The notes: a model not told the origin generated them from the sequence alone. A stretch of DNA of 64,000 bases from Zygnema cylindricum (GCA_037447655.1 JBBHKE010002374.1:29891-93890), one strand, 5' to 3'. Shown: positions 31,308-43,559, counted from the stretch's first letter. Numbers and translations are program-made.

Positions 31308-32457
31308 AAGACCGACAACAACGAGTCACACCGAGACGTGGATTCCAACAGCTTTCTATTTAAAAGTGCAAGCAGAGAAGGAGAAACAAGAGAGAGAGAC
31401 GAGGTCAGAAATTGAACTATCATTTGCAGACCTTGTGAAACTCCTATGAAGGAGGAAATACGCCTCCGTCATTTCAATGAAGAGCGTCATATCGCAGCAC
31501 GCAAGGAGCATATCGAGGAGCATACCACAGATCCAAAATCAGTAACAAACGAATGCAAAATCATCGCAAGACTCAACAGAAGCAAAATGGCTCTTGTCAC
31601 CCGCTTAAGCGCAGAGGCTTACCAATGGAGATCTACAAATCGTAGCCAAGAAGTTGCAGGTGGAGAAGGCACCAATCGAGTTCGGTAGATGGAGATGACG
31701 AAACTGTAGTCAAGCATAGAGAAGGACCTCAACATCACCAACAATTGGTTGATCCCATCAAAAGTTCTGCAAAAAAGCAAATCCGGAACATTAACCCTTA
31801 CAGGAGATCACCGAGGACCAATGTTCACCAAAAGTAGCAATGCACAGTGCAATAGGGGAGGGAAAGCAATGAGAGGAGACATGTAACACGGTTACAAATT
31901 TGAGTACATGAGATCAGCGAGTGGGGAGGCTGCTATAGTTGCGAGGGCGGAGCAGCGCAACAACGATGTCACACTAGCGCAGCTTAGAAGCATAGCAGTC
32001 TAGTATAGTAGCAGAGCAGCGTAGCGGAGTAGTATAGCAAAGCAACATATTGTAGATTAATCTATATTGTTCTAGAATATAGTTTGGATTAGTAGTGATT
32101 GGTTGAGAAGGCCCACTTGTACATAAGTGTAGTACTTGGCTGACTAGCAAAGGCTTAGCAGTATTAGTTCAAAAAGCCTAGTCAAAGGTACCTCTTTTGG
32201 AAGTAGAATTCTACAACGAGCACTCACTCTTGTAATCTTTTCCCAATAAATAAATTTCCAACCCTTACAGTGTATCCCGTGTATCCCTGCTGTTGCCACG
32301 AGTGAATCCTTTATTGGGATATTCATGTGGTTGCTAACTATAACTCGGTGGTCCGAAAAACAACGTCTAAAAAACACGGAAGGAAATGAATAAGGGCAAG
32401 GGAGGAACAACCAGCCAATGAAGTCGTCGTCGCTAACTCCCAACGCTAATATTTGAC
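31308..32457 (+). other. Right flank of N2, unidentified, with an N-like fragment
   Basis: 31446-31688 is open for 80 codons (MKEEIRLRHFNEERHIAARK...), Arg/Glu-rich, with no recognised domain. 31930-32050 is full of GCAGCATAGCG-type words and, reverse-complemented, resembles the 3' UTR of N1/N2, so a plus-oriented relic of that family may lie here. Confidence 0.35.
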
Positions 32458-33040
32458 GTGGCTTTGACTTTGATTCAGAAAAGTACACGCGGTGCCAAAC
32501 GCGGGACGAAAAGGCATATTGTGTCTGGTCAGCGTTTTCTACTAGGGTAAGGAACGATGGAAAATGTAGTTTTTTCGATCTAGCGATGAAAATTGAAACA
32601 AGTGAGAGTTATGAAATTTTGGTGGATTTGTTGCATTTCACGTCATCTGAAAAAGCAATGGTGCGGCTTATGGAAATTTATTGTAAGGTGTGTTAATTAA
32701 AAAAAAATCCTTGTTTTTTCTTATATTGGGAATGCCGACCAGATTCACACGGCGGCGCCGACCATACGACGAATTACAGAATTGTATTGCATTGCTAAAA
32801 TAGTAGATACCAAAAATGCGCTTCTGTACTGCTAGAATTATAGATACAAAAACGCTTTTCTGTGAGAAATAAACCTTGTCTTATTTGCTTGTCATTTTCA
32901 TTTGTCGCGTACTGTATTCATCGTTATTACAGCCGAAAGCAAAATGTCGGCGCCCCTAAACTACAACTTTTAAACCAAAAATAAAATTTATAATAATATA
33001 CTTTTCCCCATGCTCATATGGCACGGCTTAACAATTGTTC
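32458..33040. repeat. Left arm of a broken inverted repeat
   Basis: 32458-32690 is the inverted counterpart of 36310-36540 (for example CTTTTCTGAATCAAAG on the right), and 32930-33035 is the inverted counterpart of 34790-34890 (GGGGCGCCGACAT on the right). The order is kept while the distances differ, so this looks like one old palindrome enlarged on the right by insertions. Confidence 0.55.
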
Positions 33041-33169
33041 AATACTCTAATAGAGGAGGTATCCAAATAATGTAGTGTACAAATTGTGTCAATAAAGCAG
33101 CTCGTTTTTAAATTTCTAAATGTGTCATTCGTACTACAGTTTAGTGTTGTGTATCGGGTAAAAATTTAT

Positions 33170-33560
33170 CGCATTAAAGTAGATATTCGATATATCTAAT
33201 ATCGAACAGTCAAAGGGCTCAATATCGCTCCAGGACAAACAAAAGTCACAGCGACGCATTTTGTAGAAGGTGGCGGTCCGTTTAGTGATAGTACATTAAA
33301 ATGTATGTTAAATAGCATGATAATCGTATGGAATATTCCAGCCCCCCCCCCCTCTTATCACACTGAGCACGCGCCAGGGGGGAGGGGTGGGGGGGCTCTT
33401 TTGAATATTTTTTTACCTAACATAACTTCGATATATCGCGATAGAAATACATCGAATGATTGGTCGACACATCGGTTAAATATTGTGAATCGTAAAACGA
33501 CATATCGATAATCGGATGCTCAAAATTAGGTACATATCGAATATCGGCAAGGGGCTTTCG
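33170..33560. other. ATCGAT-word-rich segment with a poly(C)/poly(G) foldback
   Basis: Many TATCGA/TCGATA words occur here, and again at 63300-63430. At 33341-33397 a run of C is followed closely by G runs (GGGGGGAGGGGTGGGGGGG), able to fold back or form G-quadruplex-like structures. No gene is supported. Confidence 0.5.
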
Positions 33561-34054
33561 ATACACAACACAACTAAAGTTGATCGCTTGTTCGTAGTTG
33601 CGCTCAATAAAAGTGTTGAATTACTACATCTTCATGGGAAAGCGACAGACATCCTCACAAGAAAGCACACTCAACTTGGATTTCATAGAAAAAAACTCAG
33701 AGGAAAAAAACGTGGAGATATTCAAACGTCGAATATGTGAGAATAGGGCTAATAGAGCTTCACTATGAGATTATGTATCCCAATTAGTGTCATATTTGTT
33801 AATTGAGCGCCAATGTTTTGTTGACTTTGGGTCAATGAACCCAAAATAGCATAACAAATAAATGTCTTATTCTGATATCGGTTCACTGTGTACTGTACAA
33901 TAACGTCGATAAATGTACATCAAGCCCGTACTAAAAGGTGTTCTAAAGTCGTATCCTTTATCTCTCGCCCAAAACCAATAGTGAAAAACTGCCATCGTTC
34001 TTGGAGTACAATAAAAACAGTGTGCTAGAAATAATGAGCAAGTCTACATGACAC

Positions 34055-34460
34055 AACATCGTGAATTATCTTAGTGTTACAAAATATTTGTGCAAAAGAA
34101 CAATTCGTGTTATAACTCTCTTTTGGGTTCAAGGGCCAAATGCATACAAAATAGTTGCGCTAATTATACATCTACCTCTAATTTGGATACAAATTCCCAT
34201 AGTGTAGCGTTATTGGCTGCTTGCACATAGTCGACGTTTGAGCATGTGAGAACATGTTCGCGTGATTTTCTCCCATCTTTATATCTTGAATCAAGCCCAA
34301 GAGTGCTTTTCTTTGGCAACGCCACTCACTTTCCAGTCTCGATGCCTTTATTTAACACTTTTTTTGTACGTTTGTAAGTTTTACGTAGAATTTTGAGTAA
34401 GACTGATACATTTAGTATAGTACATTGTTTAAAAACCGCCCAAATTAAACTCATTGACAC
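34055..34460. repeat. Decayed M-type element, related to M7
   Basis: Shares GGGTTCAAGGGCC, ATACAAATT and CCATAGTG words in the same order with M7 (58424-58925). Its 3' part is interrupted by M2. Confidence 0.5.
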
Positions 34461-34680
34461 TACACCGCCAATCGCTATTAGCGTTGTGTACGCTAATCCC
34501 GTCCCGCTTTTTTTTGTTTTTATTCTCAAATAGAATTATCCACACTATTTAAAAAAAGCCATAATTCCTAATTAGAGTATCGATTTCTTCCAAAATTTCC
34601 AAATTCCCAATTAGCGTACACCACGCTAAATAATAGTATACGCTAATCAAACCTACACGCTAATAGCGATTGGCGGTGTA
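34461..34680. mobile_element. MITE M2
   Basis: 220 bp. Starts TACACCGCCAATCGCTATTA and ends with the exact inverse TAATAGCGATTGGCGGTGTA. Flanked by TA, non-coding. Confidence 0.8.
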
Positions 34681-35524
34681 CTTAAAGCGAACCTGTATAA
34701 GCGTAAAGGAAAAAAGAGAATTATGAATTCCATGTTAGTTTCGAGGGAAAAAATTTGGGGGCGCTTTATTCTAGTAAATTATCAGGGTGTACACCGAGCC
34801 GTGCCATTTGAGCATTAAAAAAAGTATATTATACCAATTTTTATTTTTGGTTCAAGTTTGTAGTTTGGGGGCGCCGACATTATTTTTTCAAACTTTAAGG
34901 GGGTGTCCCCATCTATTAAAATATCGACTTTTCTTTGTCCTTTTGCCCCAAAATCGAGGAAACTTTGAGAAATACTTTAGCTGTATAAGAATGTTATTTT
35001 TTCCAAAATATAGTGAACGTCAATTCGATACTACACGTTTTTCGTCATGTGAATGCATTTTGGTCTTTTCCTCTTTTCGACCTCTAGGTAAGAGAATCCA
35101 GCCCATCGGAAAACCTCATCAAAAATATCCTTGAGAGGGTGTTTTTAGTTCAAGTATCGCCAAAACATCGAATGAAATAAGCCCCACGCACACGCCACAC
35201 GAGTGGGAAAATTTGAGGACGAGGGAGAGTACTCGCTTTGTTTCTCCATGCCCGTCACTCGCATATAAGGAAAAGACGAGCATGTACGGGAAAAATTCTG
35301 GAGTGTTCTTTGACCCCCACTTTCATTCATGGGTCCTTTGTAAAATTTTGCGGCGTTGTCGCCTCTCCCCTCCCCCTCTCACACTATCACTTTTATCTCA
35401 CACTTATTAGAATGAGGACGGCGCCGCCATCCGTAGCTCTTTTTCCGCATACTTGATGTCGTGTCACACGGTCACACAATCACTTGACGAACTGATGTCA
35501 CCTCACCAAAATTAATCCGTACAC

Positions 35525-35830
35525 GTGGCGTCCTTTCCACTCAATGCCCCTCACGCAACTTTCAATTTGAATCCCTTTCGTCATCATTATGATTCGTACT
35601 TGCAGTGTACCTTTCAACAATATTCCAAATCGGATCGCTTCGCGATCGCCGTTCATTTGACTTACATCTCAATACACTTAGTACCTAGTACACAAGCTGC
35701 TATGACTGCGATGTGACTGCCGCAGCATGGCAGCGCAATATCTTTATCACACACGCTGCTATGGATGCGATGTAACCAGCGCAGCATGGCAGCATAGCAA
35801 TGTGATACAGAGAGGACTAAAGGTTTCCAA
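35525..35830 (-). repeat. Relic of an N-family LTR
   Basis: Contains TTCCAAATCGGATCGCTTCG and neighbouring words resembling the N1 LTR (about 9590-9630), followed by GCTGCTATG...GCAGCATGGC words like those of the N 3' UTR. Confidence 0.45.
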
Positions 35831-35839
35831 AAACCAACA

Positions 35840-36101
35840 GTTTGATAAAACGCAGTTAATAATTACTTAATAATGTACAATTTTGCATGGTCGGAGGTCG
35901 TCCGTACCCCACACTATTTAAAACGACCCTATATTAGAATTAAAAACGCTAATTAAACTTTACCTTTAATAGAATAATGAAAAAATTAGAATCATTTACT
36001 CTATTTCATGTGATAGAGTCGAAATTTCGAGCGACCGAATTAGAACAGTCCAAAATATTTTTTCAAATTACCGATTACCCCCAAATAGCGATTAAGGTGT
36101 A
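35840..36101. mobile_element. MITE M8, truncated
   Basis: Matches the right half of M1, including GTGATAGAGTCGAAATTTC and GCGACCGAATTAGA. It ends in a decayed terminal repeat AAATAGCGATTAAGGTGTA. The left terminus is absent. Confidence 0.6.
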
Positions 36102-36576
36102 CTGTACCGGTGTATTTATGAATACAGGACGCGACAAATAAAAATGACAAACTTATAAGACACGGTTTATTTGAAAGCGCGTTTTCCATATCTACTGTTC
36201 TGGCAGTACATTGCAGTAATTTGTCGTAAAACCAGTGTCGCCGTGTGATGAAGCTGGTCGGCAATCCCCAAAGAAAAGAAAAAAAAAGGCAGATTTTTTT
36301 TCTTTAATAACAACACACCTCACACTAAATTTCCCTTAGCCGCACCACCGCATGTTCAGACGACGCGGAAGACCACAAATCCACCAAATCTCCTAATTTT
36401 CACTTGTTTCAACATTCGTCGCGAGATCTACACGTCTTGATTTTCCATCGTTCCGTACCCTACCAGGAAATATTGACCAAACACGGTATTCCATTTCGTC
36501 CGCGTTTTACACCGCGTGTACTTTTCTGAATCAAAGGGAATTTCCGTTTCGTATGTTGAAGCCACGTCAACCGTTT

Positions 36577-36966
36577 TTTCCTTCGCAAGTCAAACTCCAG
36601 AAACGTGCACACCAGATAGAAGAAAAGCAATCCTTCACTCTCGTGACACGCGGCGTTATAGTTGGCAACCACAGGAAGATCCCAATTGGGCTCATATATA
36701 TTTATTATTTTATATTTTCAGAAATATTTCCGCATTCCTTCGCAAGTCAAACTCTAGAAACGAGCACACCAAAAAAAAGAAAAGCAATCCTTCACTTTCA
36801 AAGAAGAAAAGCTGTGGAGGAGCTCTGACTCTGAGAGAAGAACCACACCATGGAATGTTAGAGATAGGTCTAGAAATCCTATCTGCTTTGCCACGTGTAC
36901 AGCTTCTGTTTGGCTGGTTGAGGTTCTCCAAAACCACGAGTTTCGAATCTTTAAGCGTTTTTAACA
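36577..36966 (+). promoter_or_regulatory. Leader of F2 with a duplicated block
   Basis: A block of about 62 bp starting TCCTTCGCAAGTCAAACTC occurs at 36577-36638 and again at 36736-36797. TTTTATATTTTCAG before the second block looks like a splice acceptor, as in F1. The second block down to the ATG is conserved with F1. Confidence 0.45.
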
Positions 36967-37614
36967 ATGGACAACCCTAATACGGAGACAGAAAAATCAT
37001 TACCGGAGACTATGCTCAAAGATTTAACAAAAGTTGTTGGAGAATTTTTGGTAAAAAGTTTGGAAACAGGTTTGGCAGGGTGTTTCAGAGACCTTCTTAT
37101 AGTAAGGTATACAGATTCACATTCTATGGAATCACACGAAGTGGTGTTTCAGCTTACAAAGGAAGGAGAAGATATTCTTCTTTTCAAGCGGAAGAGATCG
37201 TGCTCCAGTCTTGGGAGGATAAACTTTCCGTACGCTTTCCCTTCTAAGCTCCCTATTTTTGAAGGAAAAATGTTGGAAAATCTTTCAAAGTGCACCGATA
37301 CAAAGTTCATAGCTAAAATGAAAGAAGAAGGATTTGTAAAGGACTGTCATTACATTGACGCGACATTCGCCGACATTATTCATTTCATGGCGAGATCTCT
37401 CCCGGATCCCGATTGGACCGGTTTGGTGGCAAAACGACAAAAAGACGGACTTACGGAAATTCGCTGTGCCGGAATGGATGGAATCTGGAATCTGGACGCT
37501 TTGAAAGAGGAATTAAAACATTGTAGAAATGTAGGGAGGGGAGATTTGGAAGCAGAAATTTGGTACAAAAGTAAACTCGACGTTTCCATTACCGACAAAA
37601 TTCGCCTAGTCTGA
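36967..37614 (+). CDS. F2: member of the F family, subfamily 1
   Basis: Open frame of 215 residues. It is the closest relative of F1, with an N-terminus 13 residues longer (MDNPNTETEKSLPETMLKDL). It shares LLIVRYTDSHS, HEVVFQL, PYAFPSK, KEEGFVKDCHYIDATFADII and the signature HFMARSLPDPDWTGLVA, followed by DGLTEIRCAGMDGIW. The stop is at the same place as in F1, and the +1-frame extension continues to about 37805. No recognised domain, signal peptide or membrane helix. F3 follows in the same orientation about 1.1 kb downstream, so the two subfamilies form a tandem here. Function unknown, but a genuine gene is likely. Confidence 0.72.
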   Translation: MDNPNTETEKSLPETMLKDLTKVVGEFLVKSLETGLAGCFRDLLIVRYTDSHSMESHEVVFQLTKEGEDILLFKRKRSCSSLGRINFPYAFPSKLPIFEGKMLENLSKCTDTKFIAKMKEEGFVKDCHYIDATFADIIHFMARSLPDPDWTGLVAKRQKDGLTEIRCAGMDGIWNLDALKEELKHCRNVGRGDLEAEIWYKSKLDVSITDKIRLV

Positions 37615-38240
37615 GGAATCTGAAAATTCCGAAAACGTTTTTGAAGCCGGCTATGTCTTTAAGTTCGAGATCGAACGAGGAAAACTGACAAGAAAATATT
37701 GTATTTTGTCAGAATGCAGACTTACTTTTAGAGTGCCAGCAACTTCTTTTTTAGTGCGCACTGCACTAGACGAGAAATTAGTGCTTTTGGCGCTTTTAGG
37801 GCTTCTAGAATTTTGCAGTCGATCAAGGTTTCGCAAGATATGGGTTACAGAAGTTTTCGGTTGAAGTGCATTTGTGTAATTAACATAATATAGTTCAACA
37901 TTAAATTGGTGGGTGACCACAGTGATCTTGTTCGAGCCAAGCAGATGTATAGTGGAATGATTTCTGGTTTAATTTGAAAATCCTGCGGGACTATTTAACT
38001 CTGTGCTGCCATTCTTTTTTTACTGCGAACAATGTTTTGATTTTGTATCGTTTGCAGCTTCTTTCTGTGGTTCCTATTTCAAAGTTCTGGTTTGTGGTTT
38101 CCGCTCCTTTTTCTTATTATCTGCCTTTTAATTGCTTTTTTATTAGTCTGGTATTATTCTTCACCTTCTCTGGTAATGAAATAGAAATCATTTTTTCAAG
38201 CAGAGAACAAAGAGCCAAAAATTTGATGTGCAATGTTTTC
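37615..38240. other. Conserved flank downstream of F2
   Basis: Follows the F1 downstream region nearly base for base to about 38220, including the +1-frame extension. Then it switches to sequence matching the introns of F6 and F7, a join between duplicated units. Confidence 0.55.
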
Positions 38241-38654
38241 TTTGAAGTTCGGACGTACAATAAGGAACCGATAATCTTGCGAAGTAATTCGAAACACGAC
38301 TTATATTTGCTATAAATTGGTCATGAATTTTAGATTTAATCTTCTGAAATTTTAGTTTCCATGTTCTGATTCCATTTTATCGATGACTGCAAAATCCAGG
38401 TTTGCTGGCGTATGAAAGTGAAATCTAAAGAATCTTGATTTCTGACCAGAAATCTTTTGCTTTAAAGAAAAGCTTGACTTGATTCGAATTAAAAAATGAA
38501 AGTCGACTATGCCTTTACCTATTTTTTTATTTTTTTTTTACTTCTTAGATTTGGCTGTCGTTGTCTGCCCAACCACATCCAGCTTTCGTCCAATTTACCT
38601 TTTTTTTTTACTTTTCTGGGTCCCTTTTCTCTTCTTTCCACATGTTTCAACCAG

Positions 38655-39080
38655 CATCATATGTTGTCATGGAAACTCCTCTCTCGATGCTCGTGAATTA
38701 AAAAAATGGGTGAAATTATCAATTTTATAGGAGCAGCGCTGAAGAAGGTTGTCGGGCGAGGCCCTAAAGAAGAGAGTGAGGACATTACAGTTCGGGTAAC
38801 CATTTACCACCAAATGGGAAAGTATAAATGTAGATTTACACTGCAGCCAAAGGGAATTGTGTTATCCCTCTACAAAGAGGAAGAGCGCAGTTTTTTTCCA
38901 CATCATTTTTATGGTCTAATGGCGTAACAGACAGGAGGCAGACTCATGAATATAATTTGCAACGAAGGTTTAGGACAAATGGCAGTACGGCCGGCAGTTC
39001 TGAAGCATAATGAGGACCATGAGTTGTTGATGGGAAGGATGTCCAATGTGGTGTTGGTGGAGGATGGAGTAGACTTCGCA
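38655..39080 (+). pseudogene. F3: broken member of the F family, subfamily 2
   Basis: The ATG at 38706 opens MGEIINFIGAALKKVVGRG and the central block ITVRVTIYHQMGKYKCRFTL. After YKEEERSFF about 65 residues present in F6 are deleted, joining directly to HHFYGLMA. There GAA of the other copies is TAA, a stop. The C-terminal part then reads on (RLMNIICNEGLGQM, LKHNEDHELLMGRM). The acceptor region upstream has lost its CAG (CTTTCCACATG). It is therefore a pseudogene. Confidence 0.8.
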
Positions 39081-39579
39081 AACAGAGGTTACTATTTCTT
39101 TGTTTCTTTGTTTATTTTTTTTCTGTGTTTTTGTTCTTCAGTGTATCCCTGGATTTTGAGTTGTGAAGGCAGTCAAGATTGTCACTTTTGTTTTTGTGTA
39201 CAGGTGTTTTCATCATTTAGTGCGTAGGTGTTCTATTTCGTGCGTACACACGACACGTCTGAAAATTCTCGTTTTGAGTTTTGCGTTTCGAAGGAAGAAG
39301 GCGTGTAAGGGACAGAATTTGTCGCCATGTTAGATTGCTTGTTTTACCTCGTCAGCTAGTTAGGGTAGAGGATATAGGCAGCAGTGTTCAGCTGCAGTGG
39401 GTTAATTTTTGGAGTAGAGATTATTTTTAAGAGAGAAAAGAGGAGAAGAGAAATGATGTAAAGAGGCTTCGGCCAAAACACATATAAATCTTTTGGCCGA
39501 TTATCCTCTTGTCTTTTATGAGCTTCCGCTGTGAATGTTGTCTGAATTTTGAGAATTTATTTTGAGTGCATTTTATTTT
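39080..39579. other. No gene recognised
   Basis: AT-rich sequence with a short hairpin (TTCGGCCAAAA...TTTTGGCCGA, about 39467-39500). Part of the F3 3' flank, with some similarity to the F6 3' flank (TTCAGTGTATC, GAAGGCAGTCAAG). Confidence 0.5.
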
Positions 39580-41917
39580 AAGTTCCGACAAAGATGTATT
39601 TCAGAATCTTGTGTCGGAAACATATGACAAAATATGGGGAATATGTGAATTTTTCGTCCGTTGTTGACATAGTTTATCCATTGGAATTTCTTCCTATTTC
39701 AATTGAAGCCTATTTTATACATTGGCATTTCTTGTTCCTTGGGTCTAAACACGCTAAGTCCTAAGTCTAGTACTTAATTTAGCGTTCCTGTACATTGGTA
39801 TGTACCTTTTGTAGTGTAGAAAGATTCCCCTCCGGAACTTATATAATCTTTTCTTTCCTTTCCTTTCCTTTTACTTAGGTTAGTCCTACCTAGATTAGTC
39901 AGACCTAATTTAGATCTACCTTGAAATTGCTAATGCGACTTCTCGATTCTTCTCCTAAAAGTTTTCTACAATAAAACTCCTCTGTCTACAATGTGAGGAA
40001 TTAATCTGATCTAATACAAGAATATTACGATAAACCTCTCCTTGTCCTTTGTTTGTCTCTTCTACTTGGCTATCTTTTCCTTTGGCCATTTTCCTTGTTT
40101 CTAGCTTTCCCCATTTCGGCATCTGATGGCCTTACCTGCTTTAATTTTCGAAAGCTTTTTATTTTCAATTCTTCCGAAAGAAATTTCTATTTTATATCTT
40201 GAACGTCTTTGTTCTATTTTTTACGCCATCTGGCCAATAATCAAGCGGGAACTGAATCTGAGAATGCGATGAAAATGGAGAATTGAAAAGGGAAAAATGT
40301 TATGATGCATACTACATGATGTTGATATCTTGGGCTTAAAAAGTTTTAGTTCCAAACATATAATCTTATTTTATCTGCAAGTTTGCTTGTTCCTCTGGTA
40401 TCTTATCATGCCTGAAATATTTGTCTATGTGGACTCACTGAAAGTTATAGTAAAATTATTTTTTAATAAACGACGATAACTTCCACTTCCCTAAAAGAGA
40501 TATTGAAATCTTTCCTTCTATAGGTTGTTCACATACACATATTACATAGATATTGACATACTTATATTAACCTACATATAACCTATAAACTATAACCTGT
40601 AGAAAACTATAAATATGTAAACCTCTTTTTTTCTAGCCACCAAAGGAAGATAAAACAAAAAAAAAGTGAATAATACAAAAATAATCGAGTAAAGATTTAG
40701 AACGCATAATAAAAAAAGATAGAATTTGAAATGGCAAACATATATAGCGAATGAGAGAGAAAGAAAGCTGGAAAGATGGAAAAGGAGAGAGAAAGAAAGC
40801 TGGAAAGATGGAAAAGGAGAGAGAAGGAAAATAAAGGGAGGTAGGGAGGGAGAACCAGGGAAGTTGGATTCGACTACTCGGGGAGCAGTTAGAAGAGGGA
40901 CGAATGTCACAGATTGCTGAGGCCTTGGGAAGGTATCGGGCAGAAACGAACGTGGGGATTGATATCGGCTCCCTATTCGGATTCTACTTTGGTGCACGAG
41001 TCAGCGACCATATGGATCTTGAGTCTGTGTGAGATAGTACGGAGGAGGAGAAACTGTACCTTTTTGAGTTTTACCGAGAAAGAGAACCCAGAAAGCAAAG
41101 GGGAAATTCCGCAATCTGGTAGACCCCAACCCTAAAAACCAAATTCCACTTGGTCGATGAGTCAGCGACCGTGCGGCAAAAACTGATAGACTGGTAGAAC
41201 GTTGACCTTTCGGAAAAAAAAATGTGGCAAAAACTGCTAAACAAAAAAAGGTTGCGTATATTATAGGTTAATGTAGGTTAATATATGTATGTATGTGTGT
41301 GCATGCATGTGAATATTTTACGAAAGGAAAGATCCTTTATGAAAGTGAACATAATTTACATAACATTAATTCAAATTTCCAATAAGTCCACACACATTTA
41401 TTTACAGGCTTGAGAAAGACTACATGTGCGGAACTAAAACTTGTTAAGCTCAAGTCAAAAACATCATTTAGTACTCATCATGGCATTTCTTCTTTTTCAG
41501 TTATCCATCTCCATCTCCATCCCATTCTGCCAGTTCTGTATATCTTATTTTATGCATTTCTTTGAATAGTTACATCAGAATGACCTCTTTAGAAGAAAAA
41601 AAGGAAAAACAAAAATAAAAACCTTCTGATTGTCCAACTTTGTAGAAAATTTGTCGCTACCTGGACGGGTGCTCTTTTTTACATTTCTAACAAGGATCAT
41701 ATATATATGTTCACGAAGCTCTCAATTTTTTTAACTTATCCTTGACTACTATGTACACAACGAACGACAATGTCCCCATATTTGTAACATGTTTCCAACA
41801 CAGCAAATTTAAGTCCGTTTGACTCCCTTCGCGATACAAGTCTAGACATCAACTAAGGACAAAGAATTGGGGAAAAGGCTTGGCTTTCGTTTACTCGTGA
41901 TCTACTCCATTATTAAC
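39580..41917. repeat. Imperfect palindrome between F3 and F4 (tail to tail)
   Basis: 39580-39680 is inverted relative to 41740-41830 (GGAAACAT...ATATGGGGA), and 40250-40600 relative to 41255-41560 (AGTTTTAGTTCC, TATTAACCTACAT). The centre (40726-41250) is shared instead with the F6 downstream flank (56617-56900), including GGGGATTGATATCGGC and GAGTCAGCGACC. No gene is supported inside. Confidence 0.65.
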
Positions 41918-42499
41918 CTACACCACATTGATCATCCTTTCCATCAACGCGTTATGGGACACAGAATACTCCATAACCGCTGGGGAAAATAATAATCCTC
42001 CTAAAGCTTCGTTGCAAATAATCCTCATAAGTCCATCTCCTGTCTGTTCCGCCACTATACCAGTAAAATCATGTGGCAAGGAACATGCCATAAGGTGAAT
42101 AAACTCTCTTAACTTCAAAGAAAGACAGCGGTTTGCGTCACGTCCCTTCACAAGTCCTTTTTTCTGCAAAATTTCCATGAAGATTGATTGTCTGTGTGCG
42201 CATCGGTTAGTTGCGAGACAGTCAAGGGGCGTCACCTCTCTTTGTGGTAGATTCTCGTGGTAAATATTTCTTACTTCCTCTTTGCTGAGGGATAACGCAT
42301 TTCCTGTTTGCTGCAGTAGAAATCTACAATTGTAATCTACCCTGCGGTAGTAGTGAATAGTTACCCAAACGTTGATTTCCGTAACACTTGAAGGGTCTCC
42401 AAATGCGTACTTCATTAGAGTACTTCCCCACGTATATGCTACATAACTGGCCACTGCCACTCCACAAGCTACTGCTTGAGTGACAGCAATATGATACAT
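41918..42499 (-). CDS. F4: member of the F family, subfamily 2
   Basis: Open frame of 193 residues. A splice acceptor TTTTTTCTGCAG precedes the exon (upper edge 42525), and the ATG follows 26 nt later. The N-terminal 35 residues are hydrophobic (AVACGVAVASYVAYTW) and could form one membrane-associated helix. The central block is VWVTIHYYRRVDYNCRFLL. The C-terminal half has KGRDANRCLSLKLR, the signature FIHLMACSLPHDFTGIVAEQ, GDGLMRIICNEALGG, and ends HNALMERMINVV. F5 is its mirror-image partner. No known family was recognised. Likely a functional gene of unknown role. Confidence 0.72.
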   Translation of the reverse strand: MYHIAVTQAVACGVAVASYVAYTWGSTLMKYAFGDPSSVTEINVWVTIHYYRRVDYNCRFLLQQTGNALSLSKEEVRNIYHENLPQREVTPLDCLATNRCAHRQSIFMEILQKKGLVKGRDANRCLSLKLREFIHLMACSLPHDFTGIVAEQTGDGLMRIICNEALGGLLFSPAVMEYSVSHNALMERMINVV

Positions 42500-43136
42500 G
42501 GCGACAGATGATGCTGATCTGAAACCTGCAGAAAAAAGGAATAGGAAGAAAGAAAAGATTGAAAAAACGCAAACTGGATGAGGCTGGATATGGCTGGGCA
42601 GATAACAACAGCTACGCCTATGAACTCTGAATAGGTAACGATCCAGTCAAGTTTAAGTTCTTAAAAAATAAAAATTGTGTCCAATATTTGTTGACATTTA
42701 AGCTAGCATTGAACGACGCAGACATGCTTTTCGCCAATCAAAAACGTTGAGACTGTTGCGTTGCAGTCATATGTCTCAATTCAGCTCTAATCTCGGGTCA
42801 AGGCCCATTTCGATTGCAATTTTCTGTCCGTACTTTTTGAAGTCCAACAGCTGTACGGCTAGGCGTTCACTCGACACAAGACAGCTTGACGCGATTGTTC
42901 ACCGGCTTATCTCGACGGATCATCTTACCTCCTTTTTTCCACCTCTGAAAGCTCACCAGAGTTAGTTTTTCTGACCTGCAAAAACTCAAGAAAGTAGCCG
43001 AGACTCCTGTATCTTATGCATAAAAGTACAAGGGGTCTTCGGAAAAATTCCTACAAAAAAGCGAATTAAGAAGGACAATTGTTTCCACGCTTAGTTTTTT
43101 GTTGCTTTTTGTGTTCTTCCGAGTTTAGCTACACGC

Positions 43137-43352
43137 GTGCTAGCTCACAAAGAGAGATTAGCGAAATCCAGGAAATCTAAAAATATCTCTTCAAAAATTC
43201 GTGTTTTCCTCGACCGCATACCCGGGAAGTGCCCTGGGGCGATACCCGCCATTGCGTTTTATGTTTCATTTTCCCGTGCACACCTGGATTATATGGTCTT
43301 CGACAAAATTTTCACAAGGAATATAAAAAGTAGAAAAAAAGGGAAAATATAA
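43137..43352 (+). CDS. Small ORF conserved in both palindrome arms
   Basis: 71 codons. The part FYVSFSRAHLDYMV and the following basic tail are matched in the right arm on the minus strand (46066-45698). The two read towards the palindrome centre, away from F4 and F5. Differences include both silent and replacement changes, so coding is possible but not shown. Confidence 0.25.
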   Translation: MLAHKERLAKSRKSKNISSKIRVFLDRIPGKCPGAIPAIAFYVSFSRAHLDYMVFDKIFTRNIKSRKKGKI

Positions 43353-43559
43353 AGAAAAATACAAAAATAAAGAAAAATTAAAGATACAAATCTACAATCG
43401 TACATCAATATGAACGCAAATATAAAAAAAATGAGAGCGGAGATGGAAATCCCTTCAAAAAAAATCAAGAAAAAATAGAATCTCAGTTTTTACAACCCAA
43501 AAAAAGAAAAAATGTTCCTCCCAACTATTAAAGTGATGGAAATTCCTTGCGAGATCTGG

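Noticed and set aside
31446-31688. A gag or host gene at the 80-codon ORF
   Set aside because: No recognisable motif, zinc knuckle or paralogue in the window. It is described only as an open frame.
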